Shown here: positions 1 to 8,111 of the stretch, piece after piece
How the letters are laid out: each line of letters opens with the position of its first letter
Position numbering within the stretch: position 1 is the stretch's first letter
NCBI GenBank assembly: GCA_945860375.1
Contig: CAMAQR010000095.1
Coordinates: 1 to 8,460 of the forward strand
Source of the DNA: Pseudorhodobacter antarcticus
GTDB lineage: Bacteria > Pseudomonadota > Alphaproteobacteria > Rhodobacterales > Rhodobacteraceae
Direction: 5' to 3'
DNA length: 8,460 nt
Position numbers and translations under genes: made by a program
The notes under the pieces: generated by a model
Database searches by the model: none
Seen by the model: the letters and a program-made list of their open reading frames with translations, nothing else
What the model was told of the DNA's origin: nothing

Positions 1-46
1 CCCCCCCTCATGTCGATCTGCGATCAGCCGAAAGATAAGAGATCGA

Positions 47-2164
47 ATGGACCGGATCAAAAAGATCGACGGCGGGTTGCGTACACCGACCTGGTATGAA
101 AGCGCCACACGCTGGACACAATTGACCTTGGTCGAAGACGATCCGCAAAGCTATGATTTAAACTTCTGGTTGGGCGTTTTTGACCAGACCCAATCCAACG
201 CCACCTGTCTGTCGGCGGGCGGCTATGTCGCCTATTACCCCAGCAAGATCGCCCTGCAACATGTCAGCCGCCATCTGGGCGACAGCGATCCCTTCGGCGA
301 CCTGGTGGCTGGGGCGCGGGCGCGGGGCATGCATGTCGTTGCCCGCGTTGATCCGCACGCCGTTCATGCCGATGTGGCTGAGGCGCATCCGGAATGGATT
401 TCGGTCACGGCCGAGGGCGCATTGCGCAGGCACTGGTCCTATCCCGAGGCCTTCGTGACTTGTGCCTGGGGCGACTACAACCGCGTCTTCATGAGCAATG
501 TGATCCAAGAAATTGCCCATACCTATGATATTGACGCCATTTTTGCCAATCGCTGGGCGGGGCATGGCGTGTGTTTTTGCGCGCATTGCGCTCAGGATTT
601 TCGGGCCAAGACCGGCTTTGATCTGCCCCGCCTGCGCGATCCGCACAGTGAAGTCTGGCAAAGTTGGCTGAACTGGTCGCGCGAGGTTTTGACAGCCTTG
701 GTCGGCCATTGGAACGGCGTTGTTGCCTCTGAACGCCCGCATGGACGGTTTATTCCAAACATCGGCAATTCCTCGATGCTGGATTTCACGCTGGAAGAGG
801 TGAAGAAATACTGCCCGATCCTGTTTGTGGATCATCAAGGCCGCACTGGAGTTGTGCCCATTTGGTCGGCGGGCCGCGATGGCAAGCGGATGCGCGGCGT
901 CATGGGAAACACGCCCATCGGATTGGTCACGTCAACCTCGGTCGAAGAGAAATGGCGCTGGAAAGATTCCGTGCAGGCGCCCGAAGAAATCCGCATGTGG
1001 ATGCAAGACGGCATGGCGCATGGCCTGCGGCCGTGGTTCACCAAGTTCAACGCAAAAGTCCACGACACGCGCTGGTTGCCGCCCATTGCCGAGACGTTTC
1101 AGCTTCATGCCCGCCTGGAACCTGATCTGGCACATCTGGTGCCCAAGGCCGACATTGCCATGCTCGACCCCAGCACCACCCTAAGGTCATGGCATGCCGA
1201 CGACCGCGATGAGGCCGAGGCGCATGAACTGGGCCTTTACCATGCCTTGATCGAGGCGCGTTTGCCCTTTGACCTTCTGTCCGATGTGACGATGTCCGAT
1301 GCCATGCTGGACAGTTACAAACTGATTGCCGTGGCCAATGCGGCATTCTTGTCGCAGGACCAATGTGACAGGCTGGAACGCTATGTCCGGCGCGGGGGAA
1401 GTTTGGTCACAAGCTTTGAAACTTCGATTTACGACGAACATGGCCGACGGCGCGATGACTTTGGCCTGGCCAATCTCTTCGGTGCCAGTGTCGCAGGGCC
1501 AACCTTTGGGCCGGTCAAAAACACCTATATCGAACTTGATAAGGCCGGACACGCCCTAACCGCTGGGTTCGCGGGGGCAACCCGAATCATGGGCGGCACC
1601 AGTCGCATTCCTTTGCGCTTGCATGGTCAGGCTGGAACCGACATCCCTTTCCGATTCATCCCTGATTTTCCTGACCTGCCTATGGAGGAAATCTATCCGC
1701 GTGCGCCCGCAGACGCGCCTGCGGCCATCGCCCGTACCTTTGAGGGCGGCGGTCGGCTTGTCTATTTCCCCTGGAACATCGGCGAGATTTTCTGGGAGGT
1801 GATGAACGTTGACCATTCCATCCTGATCGGCAACGCTTTGCGCTGGGCGCTCAAGGCACGCCCGCGAATCGAGGTGACGGGCCAAGGGATCATCGACATC
1901 GCCGTGCGCGAAGGGCCGGGCAAGATTGCAGTGCATTTGGTTAACCTCACCAATCCGATGATGATGAAGGGCCCGATCCGCGAGACCATTGCCATCGGCC
2001 CGCAAGTTGTGTCGGTGGACCTGCCCGCAGGGGCAAAAAAGGCTACCGCCCGGCTGCTGGTCACAGACGAAATCCCCGTCACTCGGCTTTCTGGTGGTCG
2101 ACTTGAGATCGATGTTCCAAGTACAGCTGCCAGCGAGGTCATCCTGATCGAGATAACCGAATAG
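47..2164 (+). CDS. Putative glycoside hydrolase: GHL6/GH42-like TIM barrel with beta-galactosidase trimerisation-like domain
   Basis: A 705-residue protein with no signal peptide or membrane segment, so probably cytoplasmic. Residues about 35-350 look like the TIM barrel of hypothetical glycosyl hydrolase 6 and GH42-related proteins: a segment with ARGMHVVARVDPH (about 92-104), HPEWI (114-118), DIDAIFANRW (161-170) and a CxCxxC cluster (C176, C178, C181) like the zinc-binding cysteines of GH42 beta-galactosidases. Residues about 385-485 and 560-600 resemble the glutamine-amidotransferase-like trimerisation domain (LERYVRRGGSLV at 443-454). The last 100 residues look like a small beta-sandwich. 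The ATG at 47 is the only start codon in frame inside the window; AAGAGA at 37-42 is a weak ribosome binding site, and the frame stays open to the left edge, so a longer start outside cannot be excluded. It sits first in an operon with an oligosaccharide/peptide-type transporter, which suggests it cleaves the imported compound. Sugar specificity and catalytic residues are unknown; hydrolase activity is inferred from fold only. Confidence 0.8.
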   Translation: MDRIKKIDGGLRTPTWYESATRWTQLTLVEDDPQSYDLNFWLGVFDQTQSNATCLSAGGYVAYYPSKIALQHVSRHLGDSDPFGDLVAGARARGMHVVARVDPHAVHADVAEAHPEWISVTAEGALRRHWSYPEAFVTCAWGDYNRVFMSNVIQEIAHTYDIDAIFANRWAGHGVCFCAHCAQDFRAKTGFDLPRLRDPHSEVWQSWLNWSREVLTALVGHWNGVVASERPHGRFIPNIGNSSMLDFTLEEVKKYCPILFVDHQGRTGVVPIWSAGRDGKRMRGVMGNTPIGLVTSTSVEEKWRWKDSVQAPEEIRMWMQDGMAHGLRPWFTKFNAKVHDTRWLPPIAETFQLHARLEPDLAHLVPKADIAMLDPSTTLRSWHADDRDEAEAHELGLYHALIEARLPFDLLSDVTMSDAMLDSYKLIAVANAAFLSQDQCDRLERYVRRGGSLVTSFETSIYDEHGRRRDDFGLANLFGASVAGPTFGPVKNTYIELDKAGHALTAGFAGATRIMGGTSRIPLRLHGQAGTDIPFRFIPDFPDLPMEEIYPRAPADAPAAIARTFEGGGRLVYFPWNIGEIFWEVMNVDHSILIGNALRWALKARPRIEVTGQGIIDIAVREGPGKIAVHLVNLTNPMMMKGPIRETIAIGPQVVSVDLPAGAKKATARLLVTDEIPVTRLSGGRLEIDVPSTAASEVILIEITE

Positions 2165-2168
2165 GCCC

Positions 2169-3155
2169 ATGGGACGCTTTTTAGTCAAGCGTGTGCTTTA
2201 CATGATCCCGACACTGATCGGCATCTCGGTGATTTGCTTCATCATCATCCAGTTGCCACCGGGCGATTTCCTGACTTCAGTTTTATCTTCGATGGCAGAG
2301 TCCGGCAATCGGCCAGATCAGGCGAGTATTGACCGATTGACAGCGCAATACGGGCTGGATCAACCGATTTATGTGCAATACTGGCGCTGGATTTCAGGCA
2401 TTGTCTTTCACGGTGATTTCGGCTGGTCCTTTGACTGGGGGCAACCTGTCGGCCATCTGATTTGGGACCGCTTGGGCATTACGCTTCTAGTGTCTTCGCT
2501 GAGCTTTGTGTTGATCTGGGTCATTGCCCTGCCGATCGGCATTTATTCTGCCGTAAATCGCTATTCTTTCGGCGATCACTTTTTCACGTTTTTGGGCTTC
2601 GTGGGCCTTGCTGTGCCCACCTTTATTCTGGCCCTGATCCTGATGTATCTTTCCTTCACCTATTTAGGCCTGAATGTTGGTGGTCTCTTCTCGCCCGAAT
2701 ACGAAAACGCGGCTTGGGGATTGGCCAAGTTCTGGGATCTTTGCCAGCATCTTTGGATCCCCATCGTTGTGATCGCGGTATCCTCAACCGCCGCGCTGAT
2801 CCGTGTCATGCGGGCCAATTTGTCGGATGAGTTGAGCAAACCCTATGTCGTCACAGCGCGGGCCAAGGGCCTTTCGGAATTCACCTTGATCATGCGCTAT
2901 CCAGTGCGCATTGCGCTGAACCCGTTTATTTCCACCATTGGCTGGGTGCTGCCCTCGCTGATTTCCGGGGTCACGATTACGGCGATTGTCTTGAACTTGC
3001 CGATGGCGGGGCCGTTGCTGCTGCGGGCACTGGTCAGTCAGGATATGTATCTGGCGGGAGCCTTCATTTTGCTGCTCAGCGCGTTGACCTTGGTCGGCAC
3101 CTTGATGTCGGACATCCTCCTCGCCCTTTTAGACCCGCGTATCCGGTACCAGTGA
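2169..3155 (+). CDS. ABC transporter permease, DppB/OppB family
   Basis: A 328-residue integral inner-membrane protein, the usual length for the first permease of Opp/Dpp-type importers. The N-terminus has the family pattern (FLVKRVLYMIPTLIGIS, then LPPGDFL at 29-35) with the first membrane helix at about 9-28. Further hydrophobic helices lie at about 103-126, 137-166, 196-213, 251-275 and 294-320. The cytoplasmic EAA loop that contacts the ATPase is clear at about 216-245 (LSKPYVVTARAKGLSEF), and the C-terminus ends with the typical LLDPRIRY. The start is 4 bases after the hydrolase stop and has little Shine-Dalgarno signal, so translation is probably coupled. It should pair with the next permease to form the channel. 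Opp-type permeases carry peptides, nickel, opines or oligosaccharides. The neighbouring hydrolase and ROK regulator favour a sugar-like substrate here, which is inference. Confidence 0.93.
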   Translation: MGRFLVKRVLYMIPTLIGISVICFIIIQLPPGDFLTSVLSSMAESGNRPDQASIDRLTAQYGLDQPIYVQYWRWISGIVFHGDFGWSFDWGQPVGHLIWDRLGITLLVSSLSFVLIWVIALPIGIYSAVNRYSFGDHFFTFLGFVGLAVPTFILALILMYLSFTYLGLNVGGLFSPEYENAAWGLAKFWDLCQHLWIPIVVIAVSSTAALIRVMRANLSDELSKPYVVTARAKGLSEFTLIMRYPVRIALNPFISTIGWVLPSLISGVTITAIVLNLPMAGPLLLRALVSQDMYLAGAFILLLSALTLVGTLMSDILLALLDPRIRYQ

Positions 3156-4300
3156 TGCAAACCCCGCCGACAGAAGACCCGCACTTGGTAAGCGCTGCCA
3201 GCAGGGCTTCGCCCGTTGCCAGCCAGTGGCAGTTGGTTGCCTGGCGCTTTGGTCGGCATAAGCTGGCTGTCATTGCGCTTTATGTCATTGTGTTTTTGTA
3301 CCTCATCGGGATTTTCGCTGAGTTTCTGGCGCCTTACGCGACCGATACGACGCGCGCCAAATACACCTACGCCCCGCCGCAGGGGATTGGCCTGATCGTG
3401 CACCAGCCTGATGGCGGCTGGTACTTTGGTCTGCATTCTTTTGGATATGACATCACCGTGGATGAGGCCGCGATGCGGCGCAGTTTCACACCCAATCCGG
3501 ATAAGGTCATCCCCTTGGGCTTTTTCGTCCATGGTGAGCCCTACCGATTTTGGTATATGTTTGACTCTGATCTCCATCTCTTTGGCCCCACCGATCCCAA
3601 GGACATGGTTTACCTGCTGGGCAGCGACCGATTGGGCCGCGACATCTTAAGCCGTATGATCCATGCAACCCGCATCTCAATGTCGATTGGACTGGTTGGG
3701 GTGGCAATCTCTTTGTGTCTGGGCATCTTTCTTGGCAGCATTTCAGGCTTTTACGGCGGAAGGGTGGACACGATCATTCAACGGGTGATTGAGATTGTCA
3801 GCGCTATGCCGACGATCCCCTTATGGATGGGCCTTGCCGCCGCCATACCACTGGGCTGGCCACCCACGCGGGTCTATTTCACGGTGATCGCCATTGTATC
3901 CCTGTTGGGCTGGACATCCTTGGCGCGAGAGGTGCGCGGCAGGTTTTTTTCCCTGCGCGGCGAAGATTTTGTCACAGCGGCCCGATTGGATGGGGCCAGC
4001 GAAATGCGCATCATCTTCCGCCATATGCTGCCATCCATCACCAGTCACATCCTTGCGATGGTGACGCTGGCAGTTCCTGCCATGATCATTGCAGAAACCT
4101 CGCTGAGCTTTCTTGGCATCGGCCTGAAGCCGCCGGTGGTGAGTTGGGGGGTTTTGTTGCAAGATGCGCAGAACCTGCGGGCGATTTCCAACGCGCCTTG
4201 GCTGCTGCTTTTTCCCTCGCTTGCGGTGATGCTGGCGGTGCTGGCGTTCAACTTCCTTGGCGACGGGCTTCGTGATGCGGCAGACCCCTATGACGCTTGA
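3155..4300 (+). CDS. ABC transporter permease, DppC/OppC family, with long extracytoplasmic loop
   Basis: About 381 residues; the second permease of the importer. After a hydrophilic N-terminus, a first helix lies at about 38-60. A loop of roughly 90 residues follows, probably periplasmic and rich in aromatics, before the family motif GSDRLGRDILSR (about 156-167). The core helices then follow, with the EAA loop at about 258-292 (EDFVTAARLDGASEMRIIFR), SLSFLGIGLKPP (316-327) and the conserved end FNFLGDGLRDAADP (365-378). Typical DppC proteins have about 280-300 residues; the excess is mainly this loop, seen in a subgroup of the family. Start choice: the ATG at 3155 overlaps the previous stop as TGATG. 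A GTG at 3152 would add one residue with a 4-base overlap and cannot be ruled out. Either arrangement implies translational coupling to the first permease. Confidence 0.93.
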   Translation: MQTPPTEDPHLVSAASRASPVASQWQLVAWRFGRHKLAVIALYVIVFLYLIGIFAEFLAPYATDTTRAKYTYAPPQGIGLIVHQPDGGWYFGLHSFGYDITVDEAAMRRSFTPNPDKVIPLGFFVHGEPYRFWYMFDSDLHLFGPTDPKDMVYLLGSDRLGRDILSRMIHATRISMSIGLVGVAISLCLGIFLGSISGFYGGRVDTIIQRVIEIVSAMPTIPLWMGLAAAIPLGWPPTRVYFTVIAIVSLLGWTSLAREVRGRFFSLRGEDFVTAARLDGASEMRIIFRHMLPSITSHILAMVTLAVPAMIIAETSLSFLGIGLKPPVVSWGVLLQDAQNLRAISNAPWLLLFPSLAVMLAVLAFNFLGDGLRDAADPYDA

Positions 4301-6008
4301 TCCAACGCCAACCTTGTCCGTCCGCAATTTGACGGTGCAATTTGCGCTGCGCCACGGCACGTTGTCGGCCGTCAACGATGTCAGTTTCGATTTGTGGCCC
4401 GGCCGGACGCTGGGCCTTGTCGGCGAAAGCGGGTCCGGTAAATCCGTGACAGCGCGTGCCTTGATGCAACTGGTCGATCCGCCGGGCAGCATAACCGGTG
4501 GGCAGATCCTGTTCGGCGACGCCGACATTGCCAAGATGCCGCGACGGGGCACCGAGATTCGCCGAATCCGTGGCGCGCAGATCGGCATGATCTTTCAAGA
4601 ACCGATGAGCTCTCTGTCGCCCGTCCACACGGTCGGGTCGCAGATCGTCGAGGTGCTGCGCCTGCATCTCAAGCTCAGCCGCGAGGGCGCACGGGCGCGT
4701 GCGATCGAACTGATGCGTTTGGTGGAAATCCCTGATCCCGAACACAATATTGATCGCTACACCTTCGAGTTTTCGGGTGGCATGCGCCAAAGGGTGATGA
4801 TCGCGATAGCTCTTGCGGGCGACCCGGACGTCTTGATCGCAGATGAACCGACCACAGCACTAGACGTCACCACACAAGCCGAAGTTCTGTATCTGATCAA
4901 GCGCATCCAGCGGGAACGCGGCATGTCGATGTTGCTGATCACCCATGACATGGGCGTGGTGGCAGAGATCGCCGACGATGTCGCGGTGATGTATCGCGGC
5001 AAAATCGTTGAGGCAGGGCCAGTCGATCAGGTGTTTCACCAGACAACGCATCCCTATACGCAGAAACTCTTGGCCTCGGTTTTGAAACTGGAGCGGGCAG
5101 CCGATCAGAAAAAACAAGACCTAAAGCCCCCAACCGCGCGAGTGATCTTGAAGGTGCGTCAGTTGGGCAAGACCTTTGGCGCTGGCAGCAATGCTTATGG
5201 CGCGCGCACCACCCAAGGCGTGCGAGCGGTGCAAAATGTAAGCTTTGATCTACTTGAAGGCGAAAGCCTTGGCATCGTTGGCGAAAGCGGTTCAGGCAAG
5301 ACCACATTGGGCCGCCTCATCCTGCGCGTCATCGAACCGACCGACGGCACCATCGAATATAGCCCAGATACGGGGCAATCGGTTGATATACGCGCTTTGA
5401 ACAAGGCTGGTCTGCGGGGCATCTACCGACAAATCCGCTTTGTTTTTCAAGATCCCTTCTCGTCGCTGAACCCCCGCATGTCCGTGCGCCAGATCATCGG
5501 CGAACCTTTGCAGATCAACGGCATCGCCTCGGGTCAGGGGTTGGTCTCCAAGGTCAGTGACTTGCTGGAAATGGTCGGGCTTGAACCCGCCATGATGGAG
5601 CGTTATCCCCATGCCTTCTCTGGTGGCCAGCGTCAGCGCATCGGCATTGCGCGGGCCCTCGCACTCGATCCCAGAATTCTGATCGCCGATGAGGCGACCT
5701 CTGCGCTGGACGTCTCGGTGCGCAGCCAAATCCTCGACCTCTTGCTGGATCTGCAAAAGCGATTGACGCTGAGCGTCATTTTCATCAGCCATGACATCGG
5801 GGTGGTGCGGTATTTCTGCGACCGCGTGGCGGTGATGCGCCATGGCGAGATCGTCGAGATCGGCGATGCGCAAGCCATTTGCACGTCTCCAACACATCCC
5901 TATACCAAAGCACTGATTTCCGCCGTACCTTACCCGGACCCCAGAACGCCGCGTATGAACCAACGCATCCGGTTTATTGAACCCCAAACACAAAAGGCAC
6001 CACAATGA
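4290..6008 (+). CDS. Fused dual ATP-binding subunit of Opp/Dpp-type ABC transporter (GsiA-like layout)
   Basis: A 572-residue protein with two complete ABC ATPase domains in one chain, doing the work of separate DppD and DppF subunits. Domain 1: Walker A GESGSGKS (45-52), signature FSGGMRQR (161-168), Walker B ending in DEPTTALD, switch His in LLITHD (about 219). Domain 2: Walker [10 protein letters not shown] (331-339), signature FSGGQRQR (443-450), Walker B ending in DEATSALD (Pro replaced by Ala), switch His in FISHD (about 501). Both sites keep the catalytic Glu after Walker B, so both should hydrolyse ATP. Each domain ends in a THPYT segment but lacks the cysteine-rich oligo_HPY tail (CxFHPRC) of many OppD/OppF proteins. 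Start: the ATG at 4290 leaves a normal short lead before [10 protein letters not shown] and overlaps the permease stop by 11 bases. In-frame ATG 4275 and TTG 4257 are alternatives; none has a clear ribosome binding site. Confidence 0.92.
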   Translation: MTLDPTPTLSVRNLTVQFALRHGTLSAVNDVSFDLWPGRTLGLVGESGSGKSVTARALMQLVDPPGSITGGQILFGDADIAKMPRRGTEIRRIRGAQIGMIFQEPMSSLSPVHTVGSQIVEVLRLHLKLSREGARARAIELMRLVEIPDPEHNIDRYTFEFSGGMRQRVMIAIALAGDPDVLIADEPTTALDVTTQAEVLYLIKRIQRERGMSMLLITHDMGVVAEIADDVAVMYRGKIVEAGPVDQVFHQTTHPYTQKLLASVLKLERAADQKKQDLKPPTARVILKVRQLGKTFGAGSNAYGARTTQGVRAVQNVSFDLLEGESLGIVGESGSGKTTLGRLILRVIEPTDGTIEYSPDTGQSVDIRALNKAGLRGIYRQIRFVFQDPFSSLNPRMSVRQIIGEPLQINGIASGQGLVSKVSDLLEMVGLEPAMMERYPHAFSGGQRQRIGIARALALDPRILIADEATSALDVSVRSQILDLLLDLQKRLTLSVIFISHDIGVVRYFCDRVAVMRHGEIVEIGDAQAICTSPTHPYTKALISAVPYPDPRTPRMNQRIRFIEPQTQKAPQ

Positions 6009-6871
6009 GCAAAGTAGCATTCCTAGGGCTTGGCGTCATGGGCTATCCTATGGCGCGTCACTTGAAAGCCAAAGGCCATGACGTGACAGTCTACAACCGC
6101 ACAACCGCAAAGGCCGAAAAATGGGTCAGCGAAAACGGCGGCTCTTTCAAATTGACGCCAAAAGAAGCAGCCATGGGTCAGGATTTTGTTTTCACCTGTG
6201 TCGGCAATGACGACGATCTGCGCCACGTCACGCTTGGCCCGGATGGCGCGTTCGAGGGCACTGGAAAAGGGGCGATGTTTGTCGACCACACCACGGCTTC
6301 AGCGGGCATCGCGCGCGAGTTGCACAGCGAGGCGATCCGTCGCGGTTTTGACTTTTTGGATGCGCCCGTGTCAGGTGGGCAGGCTGGTGCCGAAAACGGT
6401 CAACTGACGGTCATGGTCGGCGGCGATCAGGCCCCCTTCGATCGTGCCCAACCCGTCATCATGAGCTTTGCCAAAGCCTGCCGTCTGCTGGGCGATTCCG
6501 GATCCGGACAGGTTGCCAAGATGATGAACCAAATCTGCATCGCAGGTGTGGTGCAAGGTCTGGCGGAAGCCATCCATTTCGGCAAGAATGCCGGGATGGA
6601 CATTGAAGCGGTGATCGAAGTGATTTCAAAAGGTGCAGCGCAAAGTTGGCAAATGGAAAATCGCTATAAAACCATGAATGTCGGCAAGTTTGACTTCGGC
6701 TTTGCGGTCGACTGGATGCGTAAGGATTTGTCAATCGTGCTGGATGAGGGGCGCAAGAATGGCTCCAAACTGCCTTTGACGGCACTGGTGGATCAATTCT
6801 ATGCTGACGTTCAAGACATGGGCGGCAAACGTTGGGACACCTCCAGCCTGCTGGCCCGATTGGAACGCTAA
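6005..6871 (+). CDS. NAD(P)-dependent beta-hydroxyacid dehydrogenase (3-hydroxyisobutyrate/tartronate semialdehyde reductase family)
   Basis: A 288-residue cytoplasmic oxidoreductase of normal family length. An N-terminal Rossmann fold carries GLGVMG (8-13). NRT (31-33) after the second strand, with Arg where an acidic residue would favour NAD, suggests NADP(H). The substrate-binding signature DAPVSGG is at 119-125. The catalytic region GSGQVAKMMNQ (166-176) holds Lys172; its KxxNQ form resembles tartronate semialdehyde reductase (GarR) more than the KxxNN of 3-hydroxyisobutyrate dehydrogenase. The conserved Lys-Asp of RKDL (239-242) is present. The family interconverts 3-hydroxy acids and semialdehydes; the exact substrate cannot be read from sequence. 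The start overlaps the ATPase stop as ATGA, with AAAAGG at 5992-5997 as ribosome binding site. In this operon it probably acts on an oxidised breakdown product of the imported compound (inference). Confidence 0.9.
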   Translation: MSKVAFLGLGVMGYPMARHLKAKGHDVTVYNRTTAKAEKWVSENGGSFKLTPKEAAMGQDFVFTCVGNDDDLRHVTLGPDGAFEGTGKGAMFVDHTTASAGIARELHSEAIRRGFDFLDAPVSGGQAGAENGQLTVMVGGDQAPFDRAQPVIMSFAKACRLLGDSGSGQVAKMMNQICIAGVVQGLAEAIHFGKNAGMDIEAVIEVISKGAAQSWQMENRYKTMNVGKFDFGFAVDWMRKDLSIVLDEGRKNGSKLPLTALVDQFYADVQDMGGKRWDTSSLLARLER

Positions 6872-6894
6872 GCGCCATTGACCCGCGCAACCGC

Positions 6895-6900
6895 AAGGAA
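6895..6900 (+). promoter_or_regulatory. Ribosome binding site of the ROK regulator
   Basis: AAGGAA lies 5 bases before the ATG at 6906 and supports that start. It is one of the clearest Shine-Dalgarno matches in the cluster, in line with the regulator being translated independently after a 34-base gap rather than by coupling. Confidence 0.6.
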
Positions 6901-6905
6901 ACCAT

Positions 6906-8111
6906 ATGGCCAAGACGCAACCGCCTCCCGTCGCGCGCCAGCTTTCGGTTCGTGCCATTATGGAGACGATCCTGCAGCGCGGCCCTACCTCGCGCGCTGA
7001 ACTGGCCAAACAAACCGGATTGTCGCGGCAAACGACGACGCAAGTTGTCCTGGAATTGGAACGTGACGGCTGGTTGCAAGTCAGCGGTCGCGTTCAAGGC
7101 CCCTTGGGTCGCAGCGCCCCAACCTACGAGATGAACCCCGCCTCTGCCCATGTGCTTGGCATACGGCTGGAAGGGGCTGTGTTGCAAATGGCCGTGGCCG
7201 ATATTCGCGGAGACGTTGTGGTAGAAACGTCAGAAGCCACCGATCCGCGCGGCGGACGTGCGGTGGTGCATCAGGTTGGTCAGATGTTTCAGGCGCTGAT
7301 AACTTCGGCCTCTATTCGGCGCGACAGTGTGAAATTCGCCGTGATGGGCACGCCCGGCGTCGTAGAACCTAAGTCTGGCAGCATCGAGATCGCCCCCTCG
7401 ATCCCCCACCTTAGCGACATCAATGTGGTCGCCGAAATGCGCGTCGAATTGGGTTTGCCGCTGTCCATCGAAAATGGGGTGAAGCTGGCGGCCTTGGGGG
7501 AACTGTGGCAAGGAGCCGCGCGCGGATATCGCAATTTCGCTTACTTTGGAATCGGCAGTGGCGTCGGGATGGGGATCGTCGCCGATGGCAAGCTTTTGCG
7601 TGGAAGCCGTGGCGCGGCAGGGGAAATCGCCTATTTGCCGATTGGCGGCGACCCCTTCGACCCGGCAGGATTTGTGAACGGCACCTTCGAAATGGCCGTC
7701 AATAGCGCAGCCATGATCCGCCGATTTGAAGGCTATGGCGGGGCGGAGAACCAAAGCATCGATCAGATATTCCAAGCGATTCAGGCTGGCGATACCGCAG
7801 CTATCGCCGCCATTGATGAAACGGTAAGACTGGTGGTCCTCGCCATCCGCGCCGTGGGTTCTGTGATAGATGCCGAATTGTTCGTGCTGGGCGGAAGCCT
7901 TGGCCGACGCGTCGAATTGGCGGACCGCATACGCGTCCTGTTGCCGCGGACGGTTCCACACCCGGTTCAGATCACCACCTGCCACCTGGCGGACCGGGCA
8001 ACATTGGTCGGTGCTTTGGGTCAGGCCCTTGATCAGTTGCATGCCGACATGTTCGGGGTGGATGCGATGAATAGCGCCGCCTCGCCACGACGAAACATGC
8101 CTACGCCGTAG
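6906..8111 (+). CDS. ROK-family transcriptional regulator with degenerate sugar-kinase domain
   Basis: A 401-residue protein, typical length for ROK repressors of the NagC/XylR type. Residues about 14-60 form a winged helix-turn-helix (RAELAKQTGLSRQTTTQVVLELERDGW). The ROK domain starts near 82 and includes GTPGVVEP (148-155), FGIGSGVGMGIVADGKLLRG (214-233) and LFVLGGSLG (325-333). Key kinase features are missing: the phosphate-binding DIGGT-like motif reads GIRLEGA (85-91), the catalytic Asp of ENDAN is Gly191 (ENGVK, 189-193), the zinc-binding His of GEIGH is replaced (GEIAYL, Tyr243), and the CxCGxxGC cysteines are absent. It is therefore predicted to bind but not phosphorylate a sugar or related ligand. 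Located last in the operon, it probably controls the cluster, including itself; the operator would lie upstream of position 1 and is not visible. It is likely a repressor relieved by a catabolic intermediate (inference). Confidence 0.9.
   Translation: MAKTQPPPVARQLSVRAIMETILQRGPTSRAELAKQTGLSRQTTTQVVLELERDGWLQVSGRVQGPLGRSAPTYEMNPASAHVLGIRLEGAVLQMAVADIRGDVVVETSEATDPRGGRAVVHQVGQMFQALITSASIRRDSVKFAVMGTPGVVEPKSGSIEIAPSIPHLSDINVVAEMRVELGLPLSIENGVKLAALGELWQGAARGYRNFAYFGIGSGVGMGIVADGKLLRGSRGAAGEIAYLPIGGDPFDPAGFVNGTFEMAVNSAAMIRRFEGYGGAENQSIDQIFQAIQAGDTAAIAAIDETVRLVVLAIRAVGSVIDAELFVLGGSLGRRVELADRIRVLLPRTVPHPVQITTCHLADRATLVGALGQALDQLHADMFGVDAMNSAASPRRNMPTP

Noticed and set aside
158..838. Long open frame on the minus strand inside the hydrolase gene (226 codons)
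   Set aside because: It lies wholly opposite a well-supported coding frame, resembles no family, and such antisense frames are common in GC-rich coding DNA.
4257..4289. Earlier starts (TTG 4257, ATG 4275) for the fused ATPase
   Set aside because: Neither has a ribosome binding site, and the added residues are only the shifted reading of the conserved permease end; ATG 4290 gives the expected short lead, though this is not proven.
5292..6020. 242-codon minus-strand open frame opposite the second ATPase domain
   Set aside because: It is a shadow of a frame with complete Walker and signature motifs and has no independent support.
6459..7187. 242-codon minus-strand open frame across the dehydrogenase/regulator junction
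   Set aside because: It overlaps the ends of two well-supported genes, and its translation is compositionally odd with no recognisable domain.
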